Part shown: one piece after another, positions 17,253-30,400 of the stretch
How the letters are laid out: each line of letters starts with the position of its first letter
Position numbering within the stretch: the stretch's first letter is position 1
Position numbers and translations under genes: made by a program
Source of the DNA: Glandiceps talaboti
Lineage: Eukaryota > Hemichordata > Enteropneusta > Spengelidae
NCBI RefSeq assembly: GCF_964340395.1
Contig: NC_135552.1
Span: 5,379,981 to 5,443,980, forward strand
Direction of reading: 5' to 3'
Length of the DNA: 64,000 bases
Notes under the pieces: model-generated
Told to the model about the DNA's origin: nothing
Database searches by the model: none
Seen by the model: only the letters and a program-made list of their open reading frames with translations

Positions 17253-20200
17253 GAGCTATTTTAGGTTGAAGATGGCATATACGTAGTATGATATGCAATG
17301 ATTATAATTTCATGCCACTATTACCAATGATGTCATGCACCGAACTATCTCCTATCAATAGTGACGTTGTATTCTAATGACGTTATGCACGCACACAGAT
17401 GTAGTTTTCATCGCACACTTCTACTGGAGGGTGAAATGAAAATAAAAAGAAACAGCTCCGGTGATTTGTCTGTGAAAGCCAATTAACTAAGTAACATGGT
17501 TGTATGTCATTAAGACAAGTTATGATGACCATGTTTCTAATCAATTCAATCTTGTATTCTTGCATAGCTTCATAATCGCGTTATGTTTCTGTCGCATGAC
17601 GTCATAGAAATCTATTCATATCGCGGACCATTAAGTTCAAAGATGACAAGATCTTGACGTACATATAGGGTCATGATCTAGGTTGCTATGTACGTACCTT
17701 CACTTCTATTAGTCTTGGTTCTATTAACATTTGAATGTCATTGAAAACTTGAAAAAACTCCTGGTAGTATGGGGGACTAATACACATGTATGGGAGTGTT
17801 CCTGTGTATGGATAATGGACTCCCATGCTATCAATAATTCAGGGCCACTTCAACAAGTCATATTATTGCTATGCGATAAGCTTAATTCTACTTTCAACTA
17901 TATTAATCTAATAATCCCCATTTATCCTTTCCTCTCCATCTCCCCTCCCTCCCACCTGTGTCTGTAACTAACTAATTTTCATTTTTCATGTGATAAAACG
18001 AAACTATATCGTGAACCCGTGGATAATATCTGTGGTCGTTGTTGATATTGAATGAATGTTTTTCACGATGGAAAGAAAAGGAAGGTTATAATTACACCTC
18101 CTTTTTTATTCAAAACCGACTAAATCTGGAGAGAGCTCTAGGAATGAGTTCCACCCGTCTGTCCGTGCTTAAATGTGTATGTGCGTGAGTATGTGTACAA
18201 ACATATCTCATCAGACATGAACGAGCCACTTCCTTTCAAATCTGACACAGTATATTAGCTAAGCTGATGTTCTGATCTGATTTGAACAATCTAAGCAGAT
18301 CGTTAAGATAATACTGAGTCAATTTGTTTCACAACTGTATTTTTGATATGACGTGTGATATTTTAATATATCAACAGACTGAATCAATTTTATATGTGAA
18401 GGGCTAGGGAACTGGATTATATTTATGCGAGAACGTGACTCAGAGAGAGAATATTGTAACTTGTCATCAAATACTAATTACAGTGATCCAAAGCTGTATA
18501 TTATCATGTATTATGAGTTAAAGGTACGGTATCATTTTAGGAGAGAGCGGTTTATTATTACCAGGAAAGTCACGCAAACAAAACAAAACAAAACAAAACA
18601 AAACATTACATCTCTCTCACCTATTCTCACATGGGAGTCGTTGAGCGTAGGGTTTACTCCTGGTTTGTACAATAAAAAACCCGAAATCGATATACGGGAA
18701 TCAGTATTTAAATCTCTACTATTGATCCAATCACAACGTACTACTGGAGCTTTGATAACTTTCTTGTCAGAATATAAATTACATTACAGTTGTCACTTTT
18801 CTTTCCTCATTCATAACAAATATTATTGGACAATATTAGATTATGCTTTGTGGGAACTTGTAGGGATATTGTTAGATAGTTCTCGCCACAAAAGACTAAT
18901 GTATGTTCTAAGTAACAGTCCTTGTTTTCTCACACAGAAGTATGTGTAATCCTTACCACGTGTCACTCACATGTCAGTCACGTGTAAACATAGAAAAGCT
19001 GATAATAATTATAAACTACTTTGGGTGTCAGTATGTTGTGCATATGAACACAATTAATCTTGTCCTGCAGTTCAGTTTCAAAATTGGTTTGTCTTTGTGA
19101 ACCAAAGGCAGTAGAACACCCTCCCAATAATACAACTTCGCTAGAAATCTTATGTTTTCGTAAATGTATGTGTAACATTGATTTTGGAGGAGCCGTTCAC
19201 TTCTACGCAGTAGTCATGGTGTTTCACAAGTATGAGGGCTCAATAGCTCAACCAATTGAACTACCACCACCTACAGCTAGCTACAGCACCGCGTCGTCAA
19301 ACATAAAACTAATAACTATTACGTTATAAGTGACACTTCATAATTCAATAATTGAACTGATACGGTCATGGCCTTTATGCCACGACCCTAAATTACACCA
19401 ATCGACGTACTTGTGACGTGAGTAACGTTTTAACATCTATCAAACCGGTATCATCTTTTACATCTATTAGTCTGTTCTGTGTGCTAAAAATACACTACAT
19501 AAATCATGAAACATGTGTCCTTAATGCCGGTCTTAATTCGCTTGGAGCGACCTTTCACTTTTAAAAAGTATAGAAACATAAACATGCCTAAAACATCTGG
19601 CATTTGTTATTGAAATAAGTCCGTCAATTTGGAAGTCATCTAATGAGGACAGTCTAGTCTATATTGAAAATGGTCATGTTTATGCCAAATTGTGTGGCCT
19701 TCAATGCAAACGAAAAACAGACTTACACATCAGAATAAGGAGATACAGCAAACTCGTGTTTTTAATGATCACTGTCAGTTAACTGAAAAGGTCACAAGGT
19801 GAATTATGAATATAGATTGGCGGGTTATCCCCGTGGTAATTCAGAAGTGTAACGCAATGATTGAACACTTCTATTACCGATTGGAAATTTACGTTAATTT
19901 GATTAAATATGCAATTTTAGTAAATTTGTAGAAGACCCAAGGAAAGTTAGAAAACGCGTATTTATCTCGATATATTAGAATGTTGCCCAGGACGTTTGAG
20001 TTGCAAACAATGTGAAAGACATTAACTTTATAATGTAAGACATCTGCACTGGTGACCCCCCCCCCTCCCAAAAGGTCGCGGGGTAAGCGTTAGTTTATAT
20101 CCTCTAGCTACTCTATCATTTGCAATATAACCCAATGAATTAAAAATAACTCTTTTGCCATAAATTTAAACTTGTTTGACTGCCGTCTCTGTTGTCTACA

Positions 20201-20486
20201 GTGTAGACATAGTGTAGACTGTGCTCATATGACTTGACATTCAGTGGTTTCTCTTTGCGGCATACACGCTATTCCTGCGTTCTAGCCACTTATTTCACGA
20301 CACAGTATTGACAGATGTATACTTAACAAGTCTGAATAGTCTGTCGTTCAATGATCATTTGATTATGATTGACATGGTGGTAATTCCCAAGCAACAAATG
20401 TCTGGCATGGTAAAACACTTCAGATACGACTTACAGTATTACTCGCATGAGCTTTAGGAATTGGTAGCTCCTCCATCTATGCAACG
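17253..20486. other. Non-coding DNA; one unexplained 174-codon frame
   Basis: The plus-strand open frame at 18425-18949 is long for such AT-rich DNA, but it spans an (AAAAC)n stretch (about 18578-18603) and shows no domain or coding-like composition that I can recognise. I treat it as chance. A poly-C tract lies near 20055-20065. Confidence 0.4.
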
Positions 20487-20682
20487 TGTATGTATGCATG
20501 TATGTATGTATGTATGTATGTATGTATGTATGTATGTATGTATGTATGTATGTATGTATGTATGTATGTATGTGTATGTGTGTGTGTGTATGTACGTATG
20601 TATGTATGTATGTATGTACTAGTGTATGTATGTATGTATGTATGTATGTATGTATGTATGTATGTATGTATGTATGTATGTA
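20487..20682. repeat. (ATGT)n microsatellite
   Basis: Nearly 200 bp of ATGT interrupted by a GTGTGT stretch near 20574-20590 and a CTAGTG near 20619. The Met-Tyr-Val-Cys and Ile-His-Thr-Tyr frames are artefacts. Confidence 0.97.
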
Positions 20683-21343
20683 GACGACTTTCAAAGATGC
20701 ATTTGGAAGCATTTGACAACGGATTTATGATCAATGAAATGATACAAAAGATATATACAACGGGTCTACAGGTGAAATAACACAGCCAACGAATTAAATA
20801 TACCGTGACTGTTCAGGGGTGTCCATGGTCAGTTATAGTCTTTGAGCAATGAATTGATAAATGGCTCAGATGGACTGAGGGTCCCTATGGCAGAGTATAT
20901 ACACCAAACCCTGTACAAGGATATGTGGATGATGTTGACGTTGTAGCACATACGATGCACATATTTCGAAATGCTATGGCACTAAGTTTGAGAAATACTT
21001 CCCACTATCACTGGAAATAAACAACTACGGGTTTCGTACCGAAGTTGTCGTGTTAGGAAGCCTTGGCAATGTTCACTACAGATTTATAAGTGGAAAGTAG
21101 GTTTGAATAAGAGTAATGCTTATTGCATTGCAAAATATTGCAGCATTAGTTCAATAATTGGTTCTAGTAATATCTGGAGAAAAAGATGGAAGCATTATAA
21201 CAACTAACACACTATATCTGCCTTGTGATGTGGATAACATGTTCAAATGCAATTTGATATATTTCCTGCTAGATGCAGTGTGAACCCAGTGATACTGTAC
21301 CTGTACATAATAATTTAATGTATTTCGGAAAAAACATAATTTG

Positions 21344-21344
<1 letters not shown>
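20683..21344. other. Non-coding DNA, no gene seen
   Basis: No structure recognised. Confidence 0.4.
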
Positions 21345-21374
<30 letters not shown>

Positions 21375-21506
21375 TGTATGTATGTATGTATGTATGTATG
21401 TATGTATGTATGTATGTATGTATGTATGCATGCATGCATGCATGCATGCATGCATGCATGCATGTATGTATGTATGTATGTATGTATGTATGTATGTATG
21501 TATGTT
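21345..21506. repeat. (ATGT)n-(ATGC)n-(ATGT)n sandwich
   Basis: A block of ATGC units (about 21427-21464) is embedded between two ATGT blocks. ATGC repeats are self-complementary, so the inner block is a perfect palindrome. Confidence 0.96.
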
Positions 21507-23222
21507 TTGGATTTTTATTTTATTTTAGAATATGAATTTAACTTGAATCTGTGTAATTGCATCTTAACCTATATATTCTGATAAGTTCTGGTTGCAAACT
21601 TTGCAGATGTTTGAGGTCAATAGGTTTATGAACGCGACTGAAGCCGTTATAGGCATTTCTGCTATAAGTTCGTCACCTGATGACGTCAGAAGAGGTTATG
21701 AGGTCAGCCAGAGATTATTTGAAAATTCTTTACCAGGGCAAAAATTTACGCGTTCACGTCGTTTCTTTTCATTATATAATTCCAACTTCGATCAGTGTTC
21801 GATGCGATTACACAACATATGGGGGTCACATTCTATCCTTGAATCTATTCAACATATTTCTTTTGTTATCCGATGCTCACTTTCACTGGAAATAGAAAAT
21901 AAAGAAAGTGTTATCATAGTATATGTAACGTCTTTTATAAAGTACATCTTGGTTGTTTAGGGGTGATTTATAGAATGCTATAATATCTGCTTATTCCATA
22001 CAATTCCGGCCAAAGGCCATTCCAGACTGCAAACAGGAAATTGTATAATCACCTAATAGTAGAGCTTTTCCCTTGGTATTCTGTAGAAGGGTAATTCAGG
22101 GATGTTTTTTCGTATTGTTCAGACATTGAGGAAAGCAGCAGTGCTCTGTTCTATGATTAACTGAGTAACCTATGTCATGTATATGTTATAGTTTACTATA
22201 CACCAGGGTACACAGACAGGAAGTAGAGCGCCACTATGGCAATTTTTGGAAAGGCCTATTAAACTTATCGTAATCTACCCTTTGTGTACTTAACAAAGTA
22301 TAATTTTGTCCGAGTGAAAGAAATGATAATACCCAACGCTAATTTTAACCTTTGTCGAGTATGACGCTTATTTTCTCAACCGGACTGTCTCCAACAGTAG
22401 CGTTTAGAATTACGCAAATTACTTCCGAGATTTTTTTCCTAGTTAAAATCATCTTAACAAGGATATTTTTTTTAGTAACGGGCGGCATACATGTATGACG
22501 ATTACCATGGCAACCCACCGTTTACGTAAATCCCTCTCGGTGAAATCTCATCAGAAAAGATGAAATGGTCGGCGTGTCTCTCAATATAGAACAATCATCC
22601 AACAATAGCCTGTATTTCTTACAGTTGGATGGGCTGATGGTTCATTAGTTATGACATTTCACATGAGTTGATGCCCCATTTACGATAACATTGAATGACG
22701 AATCTATTTAGGCAGAGACACACAGACAGTCGTCTGGTGAAGATACACAGATGTCAAAGATACTTATCTCAGAGTGTAAATTATTCAAGTCCTGCTTACG
22801 GAAAATATTTCATGCGTGTGATAGTTTGCTCAACTGCAAAAGCTCGAGTCACTGTTGATTGCATAATACAACAGCGTTTGGTCGCTGGAAGTGTGTGGTG
22901 GTGGGGGGTGGGGGGTGGCGGAGCGGGGGCTGGGGGAGACAAATGGACATTTTACACAGAAAGAGAATACTCTACTCTCAAGTAAACGAAACACCATGGC
23001 AGCTAATGACACAAAGAAAACACAATTCATATGGGTAATAAATGGACAGATGCCTCTGAAATGTTGTCATCCCAATGTGGTCTTTGGTCTTTCAAATTTT
23101 GACATGTTCCCTGTCAGGAAATTGCTCCTGTTTTATAGTATTTGGAATGTAATGTTATATTTGCAATTACTAGTTTCAAGCTAATGTAAATGGCCAATGC
23201 ATTGAACACCTAGTATAAAATC
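21507..23222. other. Non-coding DNA; one unassigned frame
   Basis: A plus-strand open frame at 21592-21960 (122 codons) has a well-mixed N-terminal part preceded by a TTTGCAG acceptor-like site at 21600-21606. I cannot match it to a family or find a partner exon, so I do not call it a gene. A G-rich stretch lies at about 22893-22940. Confidence 0.35.
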
Positions 23223-23317
23223 ATGTATGTATGTATGTATGTATGTATGTATGTATGTATGTATGTATGTATGTATGTATGTATGTATGTATGTATGTAT
23301 GTATGTATGTATGTATG

Positions 23318-23349
<32 letters not shown>

Positions 23350-23380
23350 TGTATGTATGTATGTATATATACATATGTAT
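23223..23380. repeat. (ATGT)n microsatellite
   Basis: About 150 bp of ATGT with one ATAT slip near 23320. Confidence 0.97.
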
Positions 23381-23708
23381 GCACGCATTCCTCTATTTAA
23401 ACAGATAAATTTGATGTCATAATTGTTGTATTGTCAAGAGTTGATTACGTTACAGCAGGTACCTACTATATGTCTGATTTATTTGATCATTTCCTACAAT
23501 CTGATTTGGTGTACAAACTACTGTACATTTTATTTGCGACAGTCATACTTTCTGCGACATTGTGACAAGGCAGCTGTCGTGATATGTGATTTATCAGTTG
23601 AAAATACAATGAGATACCGTGTGTTATGCCTCGAGCACCATACATGAACACACATGAATAAATGGACTTTGTACTCTGAACTTCCATGATCATGAAGTAA
23701 AGCTGTCC

Positions 23709-23826
<118 letters not shown>

Positions 23827-24646
23827 GTCAGAGAGAGATTGCGATGATTCGCAGTGTCTCTTCATAATAGAATTGTATACAATCATTATTACCCATAGAT
23901 GTCTGTAATATTGCGGAGTTATACCAACAACACCTTGACACGCATCTACCTCGTTACGCCTGTTGGTTACGTGACAAACACATGGCACTGTGTTAGTCGA
24001 CACCCTCGTTACGAATTATGTAGCTAAGTGAGGTTCGATATATCGTACGCTCGACCTTTCGACCATTAGCTACGGTGGTGTGGATTCGGACAGTGCGGAT
24101 TACGTGTACGATAGATAGCAGGTCTTACATGACGGACTCCATGTGAACCACGGCTGACACAAGTTTGATGCATCCAGTGGCCTATGAAAACGTATGATTC
24201 ACATGATTTGGTTGTAAGCTGTCTCTCACGCATCTTCATTATTAATTCATGTAAGCTTATCACACCCACAAAAAAAATGAGACAGCTTTTGTATTTATTG
24301 CATCTAACCGGATTTACAGATAACACACTACCAAACCAGAAAGACTATTGAGTTTCAGTTAGGCTGCACAATTTTTTTCCATCTTCCGGGACGTTTGTTA
24401 TTTCACAAACAAAATCTATGTACTGATAGCGCACACGCACATAAAACGAATAAATATATTTGATCTCACTGTGAACGCAAATAAACAGTTCTGTTTACAG
24501 TTTGAATTGTTTCATTTGACAGAGATGTTGATTTGTGTTCACAGTGAGATAAAATGCATTATTTGATATAGATTGCGCGGTATCAGTGTCTGTATTTTGT
24601 GCTGAAGGTGAACTGAAGGTTCAGTAGTTCTATAGGCATCGCTAAG
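23827..24646. other. Non-coding DNA, no gene seen
   Basis: No structure recognised. Confidence 0.4.
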
Positions 24647-24695
<49 letters not shown>

Positions 24696-24698
24696 GCC

Positions 24699-24743
<45 letters not shown>

Positions 24744-24744
24744 G
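24647..24744. repeat. (TGTC)n microsatellite
   Basis: About 24 units with one TGCC interruption. It sits at the left border of the repeat element that follows and may be part of it. Confidence 0.96.
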
Positions 24745-24746
24745 AG

Positions 24747-25852
24747 TAAACAACTTAAAGTCAAAAACTGCAGGACCGATTGCTATATAATATTTGGTGG
24801 TCATGTTACTTTGGGTGTCCAGTGGGAAATTGTTCAAATGAAAATGATCGCATCAAAGATTTGCGTTTTGAGTCAAAAAATGTGATTTTTGGTAAAAAAA
24901 CTTGAACTCTAAAATTACTGGGCAGATTGACCTGAAATGTGGTGGGAACATTCTTAGGGGTAAATGAATTAAGATTTGTTCATCAATGATATGCAAATTA
25001 GGGCTAAAAGTAAAAAATCTTTAATTCCAAAACTATTCAGCAGATTGGACTGAAATTTAATGGGGATGCTTCTGGGGGTGTATAGATGAAGAAGTATTCA
25101 GCATATAATGATCTCAATCAGTGATATGCAAATTAGGTGTACAAAATTGAATTTTGTTCTCAAAAAATACTGTCAGTGAGACTGATTTGGTGAGATGTTT
25201 CTAGAAATGTTATTCTGCAGATTTTCTTCCAAATGTTTTGACACAATTGGCCCTAGCAATCGTGACCACGCCCTTAGCAACAACCAAGTGGCAGTTTATT
25301 TTGGTCAAATAACATCATCTGGTAGGCAAATGAGTAAACATTCATAAATATATGCAAATATCCCTAGCAACCATAACCACACCCATAGCAACAGCCAAAC
25401 GGTGGTGTATTTCACAAAGATAACAGGGATTAAGACAAGTGAATAAACATTCATAAAATGTATGTAAATATGCCTAGCAACAAGCCCACACCCATGGCAA
25501 CAGCCAAATGATCACGTATATTTCATAGATAACAACAGGGATTAATAGACAAATGATTAAACATTCAAAAAATGTACGCAAATATACCTAGCAACAAGAC
25601 CACACCCATAGCAACAGCCAAATGAGCACGTATATTGCAAAGATACATTCGAAATGTATGCAAATATGTCTAGCAACATGACCACACACATAGCAACAGC
25701 CAAATGATCGCATATATTCCAAAGATAACAACATGGTTGGATAAGCAACTGGATAGTCATTCAGCAAATGAACACCTATACCTAGCATGATCAACATGTG
25801 GATAAACAATTTTAAAAACTGTACAGTTGTGCTACAACGCCATTGGCGCTAT
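24747..25852 (+). mobile_element. Minisatellite-cored repeat family (TAGCAAC family), copy 2 (longer)
   Basis: The left part holds at least two units of a block with GCAGATTG, TGAAAT and GATATGCAAATTAG. The core is a longer version of the array seen at 13505-14249, with units built on ATATGCCTAGCAACAAG and CATAGCAACAGCCAAATGA. The right end, ACAGTTGTGCTACAACGCC then ATTGGCGCTATT, matches copy 1. This copy extends further left, up to the (TGTC)n run. No coding capacity. Confidence 0.78.
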
Positions 25853-25979
25853 TCATTAAAATGCAATTTGTAACAAAACAAAAACTTGTGTGATTAAGAA
25901 CATTGTGCTCCCTAATTTAAACTCTTTATACACTCTGGTCATAGACCCTGTGGAGGGTCTATCCTCTGGTTTGGTAGTT

Positions 25980-26261
25980 TGGCCGAATAAAAAAGTTGTT
26001 TGGTTCCGGTTACCCGACCCCACCTAGTTTTTCACGCCGACCCCAAACTTTTTTTTACGTAATCGAGAAAAATAATAATAAAATAACGAAAATCGTGGTC
26101 AGGAAGAAATAAACAACATAGAGACCATTTGGAAAATAATGGAAAACCTGATCTAGACACTCACACATGAAATACACACAATAAAATACAAAAAAATCTA
26201 CCTACCCAACCTATTCTAAAATTGAGTGTAATCGGAACCACACAATTCTTTTTACGCCTTA
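25980..26261 (+). mobile_element. MITE-like element with about 27-bp TIRs, copy 1 (short form)
   Basis: The left end reads AAAGTTGTTTGGTTCCGG and the right end GGAACCACACAATTCTTTTT followed by ACGCCTTA. These are inverted relatives of each other and of the ends at 47833-48196. The interior holds TACCCGACCCCACCTAG and CTACCTACCCAACC. It lacks an internal block of roughly 100 bp present in copies 2 and 3. No open frame: a non-autonomous DNA transposon. Confidence 0.75.
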
Positions 26262-27151
26262 GTATTAAGAAGAACAGCTGAACCATAGCACGAAAGTTGA
26301 CTTGCTTTTGGACATGTCGTTGTTTTGCATTTCAGAATCCAGCGTTTTACTATTGAAGCATCGATTTAACTTTACGAAATATTTAAAACAGAATAAGAAA
26401 TTGTCCCTCTATCAAAAATTGTTTCCTTATATCCTTACAGAAATTTAGGCAAAATTTCACGCAGGTTATATGATGCACAAGCGCTGATCACGTGATTTCG
26501 TTACATGTACCTTCAAAGTGTTGCACTTTTCATGGCTTCTAACATAGTATAGGGATCTTCTAACAGAACAGAACATGATGTTATTTTGTTAAAACTATTT
26601 TACTGGTACTACATAACTATAGAGTTCTATGGTAAGTGCCTCTAATTGTAAACAAAAAATAATACACACTCTCATTTGAGAAGCCGTTGTACTAACAACT
26701 AAATATAAAATTGTAGATTTTGCAATACGGAATAGCAACATAGATAGACTCGTCCAACTTAAACGACGCCTCATTTGAATGCAAAGCACACTGTTCCTGT
26801 GTCGGAATACATTCTGTAATCTCGTCCGATCACTTAACGTTCTATAGACTCGAGCAAACCACAGTCGACGTGCTGAGATTGACGGATTATGGATTGGCAG
26901 TAAGCGTTCTTTCACGCTGGTATGCTTACACGTGAAAGTTGTCAATAACAAACTCCGTAAGGATATTACTTTCAGATTCAAATATCGAGTTGTGTTCTAG
27001 CAGACGCCGGAATATCACGAATCCTTTGCACACAGACAATGGGCAAAATGTGATTTAAATTTGAAATACGTTTAGAAGGGCCTAACGACAAAAATACCTT
27101 GTTTTGCCTTCTTTTTCGCAAATAACATTTTAGTTAGGCCTTTATGGCACT
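26262..27151. other. Non-coding DNA; unsupported 128-codon frame
   Basis: A minus-strand frame at 26595-26981 has no recognisable domain. Confidence 0.35.
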
Positions 27152-27460
27152 AAGGCCTATAAAAATGTTTGGTTCCGGTTACCCGACCCCACCTAGTTTT
27201 TTCACTGTCACCCCTAAACATATTTTTACGTATTCGAGAAAAGATAAAATAAAATCGTGAACATTATGAAGTCTCGGGAGAAATAGTGGATGCGGAAACT
27301 GACATCAACTTATATAAAAATGACAATATAAATCTGTTCTTCCAATCGGTAATGGCTGTACATCTGAGAAGAAACCAATAACACAGAGACCACATGGAAA
27401 ACAACAGAAAACATGTCTACCTGAACTAGACACTCATATATGGAAAATAATCAAAAAATC
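27152..27460 (+). mobile_element. MITE-like element, copy 2 (right end lost)
   Basis: Starts AAGGCCTATAAAAATG then TTTGGTTCCGGTTACCCGAC, as in copy 1. It keeps the internal block with ACTGACATCAACTT and GGCTGTACATCTGAGAAG that copy 3 has on the other strand. Similarity fades near 27460, before any right terminal repeat. Confidence 0.7.
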
Positions 27461-30400
27461 CTATTTATAACTCCTTTAAATGGAAAGTGAAAAGGCTGAT
27501 GTTGTATATTGCCTCACGTCATTTGAAACGGTCGCTACTGCTCGAATTCATCGAAGCCATCTGTCTCCGCAAGTGCTCAAGTTAATACTTTATTGGAAAC
27601 CTCCGAGCTATCTAACAGAATCCGCTGACCTGTCTCTTCGGGCACTTTTAGAAATAAATTGACGTTACAATATGCTAATTATCACCAAATCTTCAAAATG
27701 TCTGCAATTTGCATTATGTTTGCAGGGACACCTGTTTTCCTTTTTCAATGAAATTCTGACAGGCTACAAAACCCCTTTGAAATATAGGCAATTTATGGCA
27801 AAGATATCCATCGATGAAAAATATTGATAGCATTCTCTCTCATGCACTCTTGATTCTCTGCCGGAAATTAACTTGTAGCTAAGTAGTTGGCGCGCAAACA
27901 CGGGGAAATGAAACTGGATTCACTTCATATTCTTGTCATTCACTATACTATTCACATCTATGACAGTTGAAACCGAGCTTTCAGTTAACTAAGGTATGCA
28001 CAAACTAAAACTATTGTTGCGACATGTTGATACAAGCCATTGAATGGACGTTAACTGGTGTAATAGGGTGGTGTTGCTGGTGATATCCAGGATGTCAACG
28101 AGTACATATTGAGCACTTGTATTGTTTATACTATAATGATTACAGGCTGACTATATACACATGATCAAGGCACCACTGCATTACCATCCACTAGTCTATC
28201 TCAGTAAGCCGAAACCTAGGTTTCCGCCGTAGTAATTAGTTGTTCTCTTGATAATAACTGAGTGAGGGAACAATTACCAATCACCTGTTCAGTGGAGGTA
28301 AATATATGAATCAGGATATATAAGGTTGATACCTCAGGCGTTTTGAATTATATTCTACAGTTGAAACACATTTGTTGCTGTTTTCTCCGTCAATAATAAA
28401 TGAACTGATACATTTATTCTTATATAATGTTACTGTAATTTGCTTTTAATCTACCCTCCCCGAGAATTAACAAGTCTAACTAAAATGAAAAAAATTAAAA
28501 ATAATATAAATTTAGACGCGCTCAAAATCCAAGGGTAAGCTAGTTTTTATCGAGCTGATGGAGGAATACAACATGAAAATTGTGAAGAAGAACGAGTTGA
28601 CTGGACGTCTTTCTGGCAGAAGTTGCTTTCGGACATTCCTTGATCATGAGTGATATTTCGATGTCTCTGAAACAAATAAAATAACGAACTAGTAGGGGAT
28701 TATAGTAAGTGGACAAATGACTGCGACTGGAGATTTTTGACTTCACCTATGTCTGCCAGTCACAATTGTGAGATCATAAAACATGTACTAGCTGTAATTG
28801 GAGTTGTTATCTTTTCCCTCGTCAAGAACATTGTCCACTGAAAACTGTCCAAATATCAATTATTGGACATTTTATGTTAATTTGAGGTCGATTTTATAGC
28901 ACAGTAGCAAGTTGAACGTGATCGCGGTGGAGGTGCTGATTTTACTGTGTAGCCCCAATTGCCAAACATCAATTAGATTGGTTGTATTACACCATAACTA
29001 TGTGTACACCTACACAAATACGTCGTTTTCCCACAGGTGATTAGATACACTGTCTTTTCATAGTGTATGGTATTACGAGTAAGTCAATTATATTTAAAAA
29101 AACAAAAACAAAAACAGACATGTTCCAGTTGCCGCTAGTGAGTAAGAAACATGCAACCGCAATAAACAGCACTCACCATGACAAAATTGAAACATAAACC
29201 ATTTGAAGTACTTCTCACGGTATCCACGACGATAGTGGCAATATTGTTGAAGTATCATCATCTCTCCTCGTAACACGACAGCAGTTTCGCTACTTTTGTC
29301 ATATGGAGAGTTTCATTTATAATTTCAAAATGGCACGCCATTTAAAATAATTGTTTCAGAGTGAAAATTTATGGAAGGTCGGATGATGTTTGTCGGTAAG
29401 GTCTAGTGTGGTGTATCACTAACTTTTAAAAGCTGCGTATGCATCAACAAACTTATAGTTCATTGTAAAATGTTTAAATTAACAAATCCTGCTCTTTGTC
29501 ATTCTTTGGGCTCTTTTAAATCCGTCACCTAAAATAGTATATGTGAAGATAAAGTGGCACAAGCCGAGTTTTCATGCTTTTTGAAAATACTAACGAATAC
29601 CCCGATTATACAATTCTAATATATTAATGTCGATGTATTCTTTCTATGGCACAATTGTCTTCTGACACTGTATGAACAGTTAATTATAAAGTAGGAATTT
29701 CCTTGACATTTTTCCATGCGTATAATAAATTATGTCATCGGATAGTTTACAACTTATATCTTAATACACATATCAACTTTGAGTTCAGTCAATTGCAAGT
29801 GATGATTAAGTATACATCAGTAATAGAATACTGTCAGTGAATTTCTTTTAAACATCCCAAACCACATAAACTCGGTTTGTACCCCTTTAATGACCCCCCC
29901 CCCCCCCATTTACCCACTGTTATATCTATTTGGGGTAGATAAACTGATAAAAAATATCATAAAACGAACACAAAGCTGTATTTCTCTTCTCGGCTCGACT
30001 ACTCATGGGATAATCGCTTTCAGTTTCTTGTTGTCAACTATTGGCCTTTGAAGTAGCGTCTTATAGAGTCACAGAGTTAAAACCTGTTCAACTGACATTC
30101 AGTATAATAACACAGGGCCAAAATGTCAACGTACGACTCGAAATACAGCGGAAATGTGTATATTGTAGATATGTCTAACCCCGAGGAGCGATCACCATAA
30201 GTTACGTTAGTACGTGATGATTGTCAATTCGATGGAAATCAAGTAACATTCATTTGTGCCTGAAGAAACTAATTCAAAACCTGTCTCCCATGAAATCCAT
30301 TACAATGGACTTCGATTATAAAGGAAATCCTACCCTACCGCTCTTCTAACACAATTATCAGGAAAGCGTTACCATGGGAACGAAGAATACAATACACCGT

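Noticed and set aside
18425-18949. 174-codon plus frame
   Set aside because: No domain, spans an (AAAAC)n stretch, no plausible partner exon; the length is notable but unsupported.
26595-26981. 128-codon minus frame
   Set aside because: Arg/Ser/Leu-rich without recognisable motif; no splice context.
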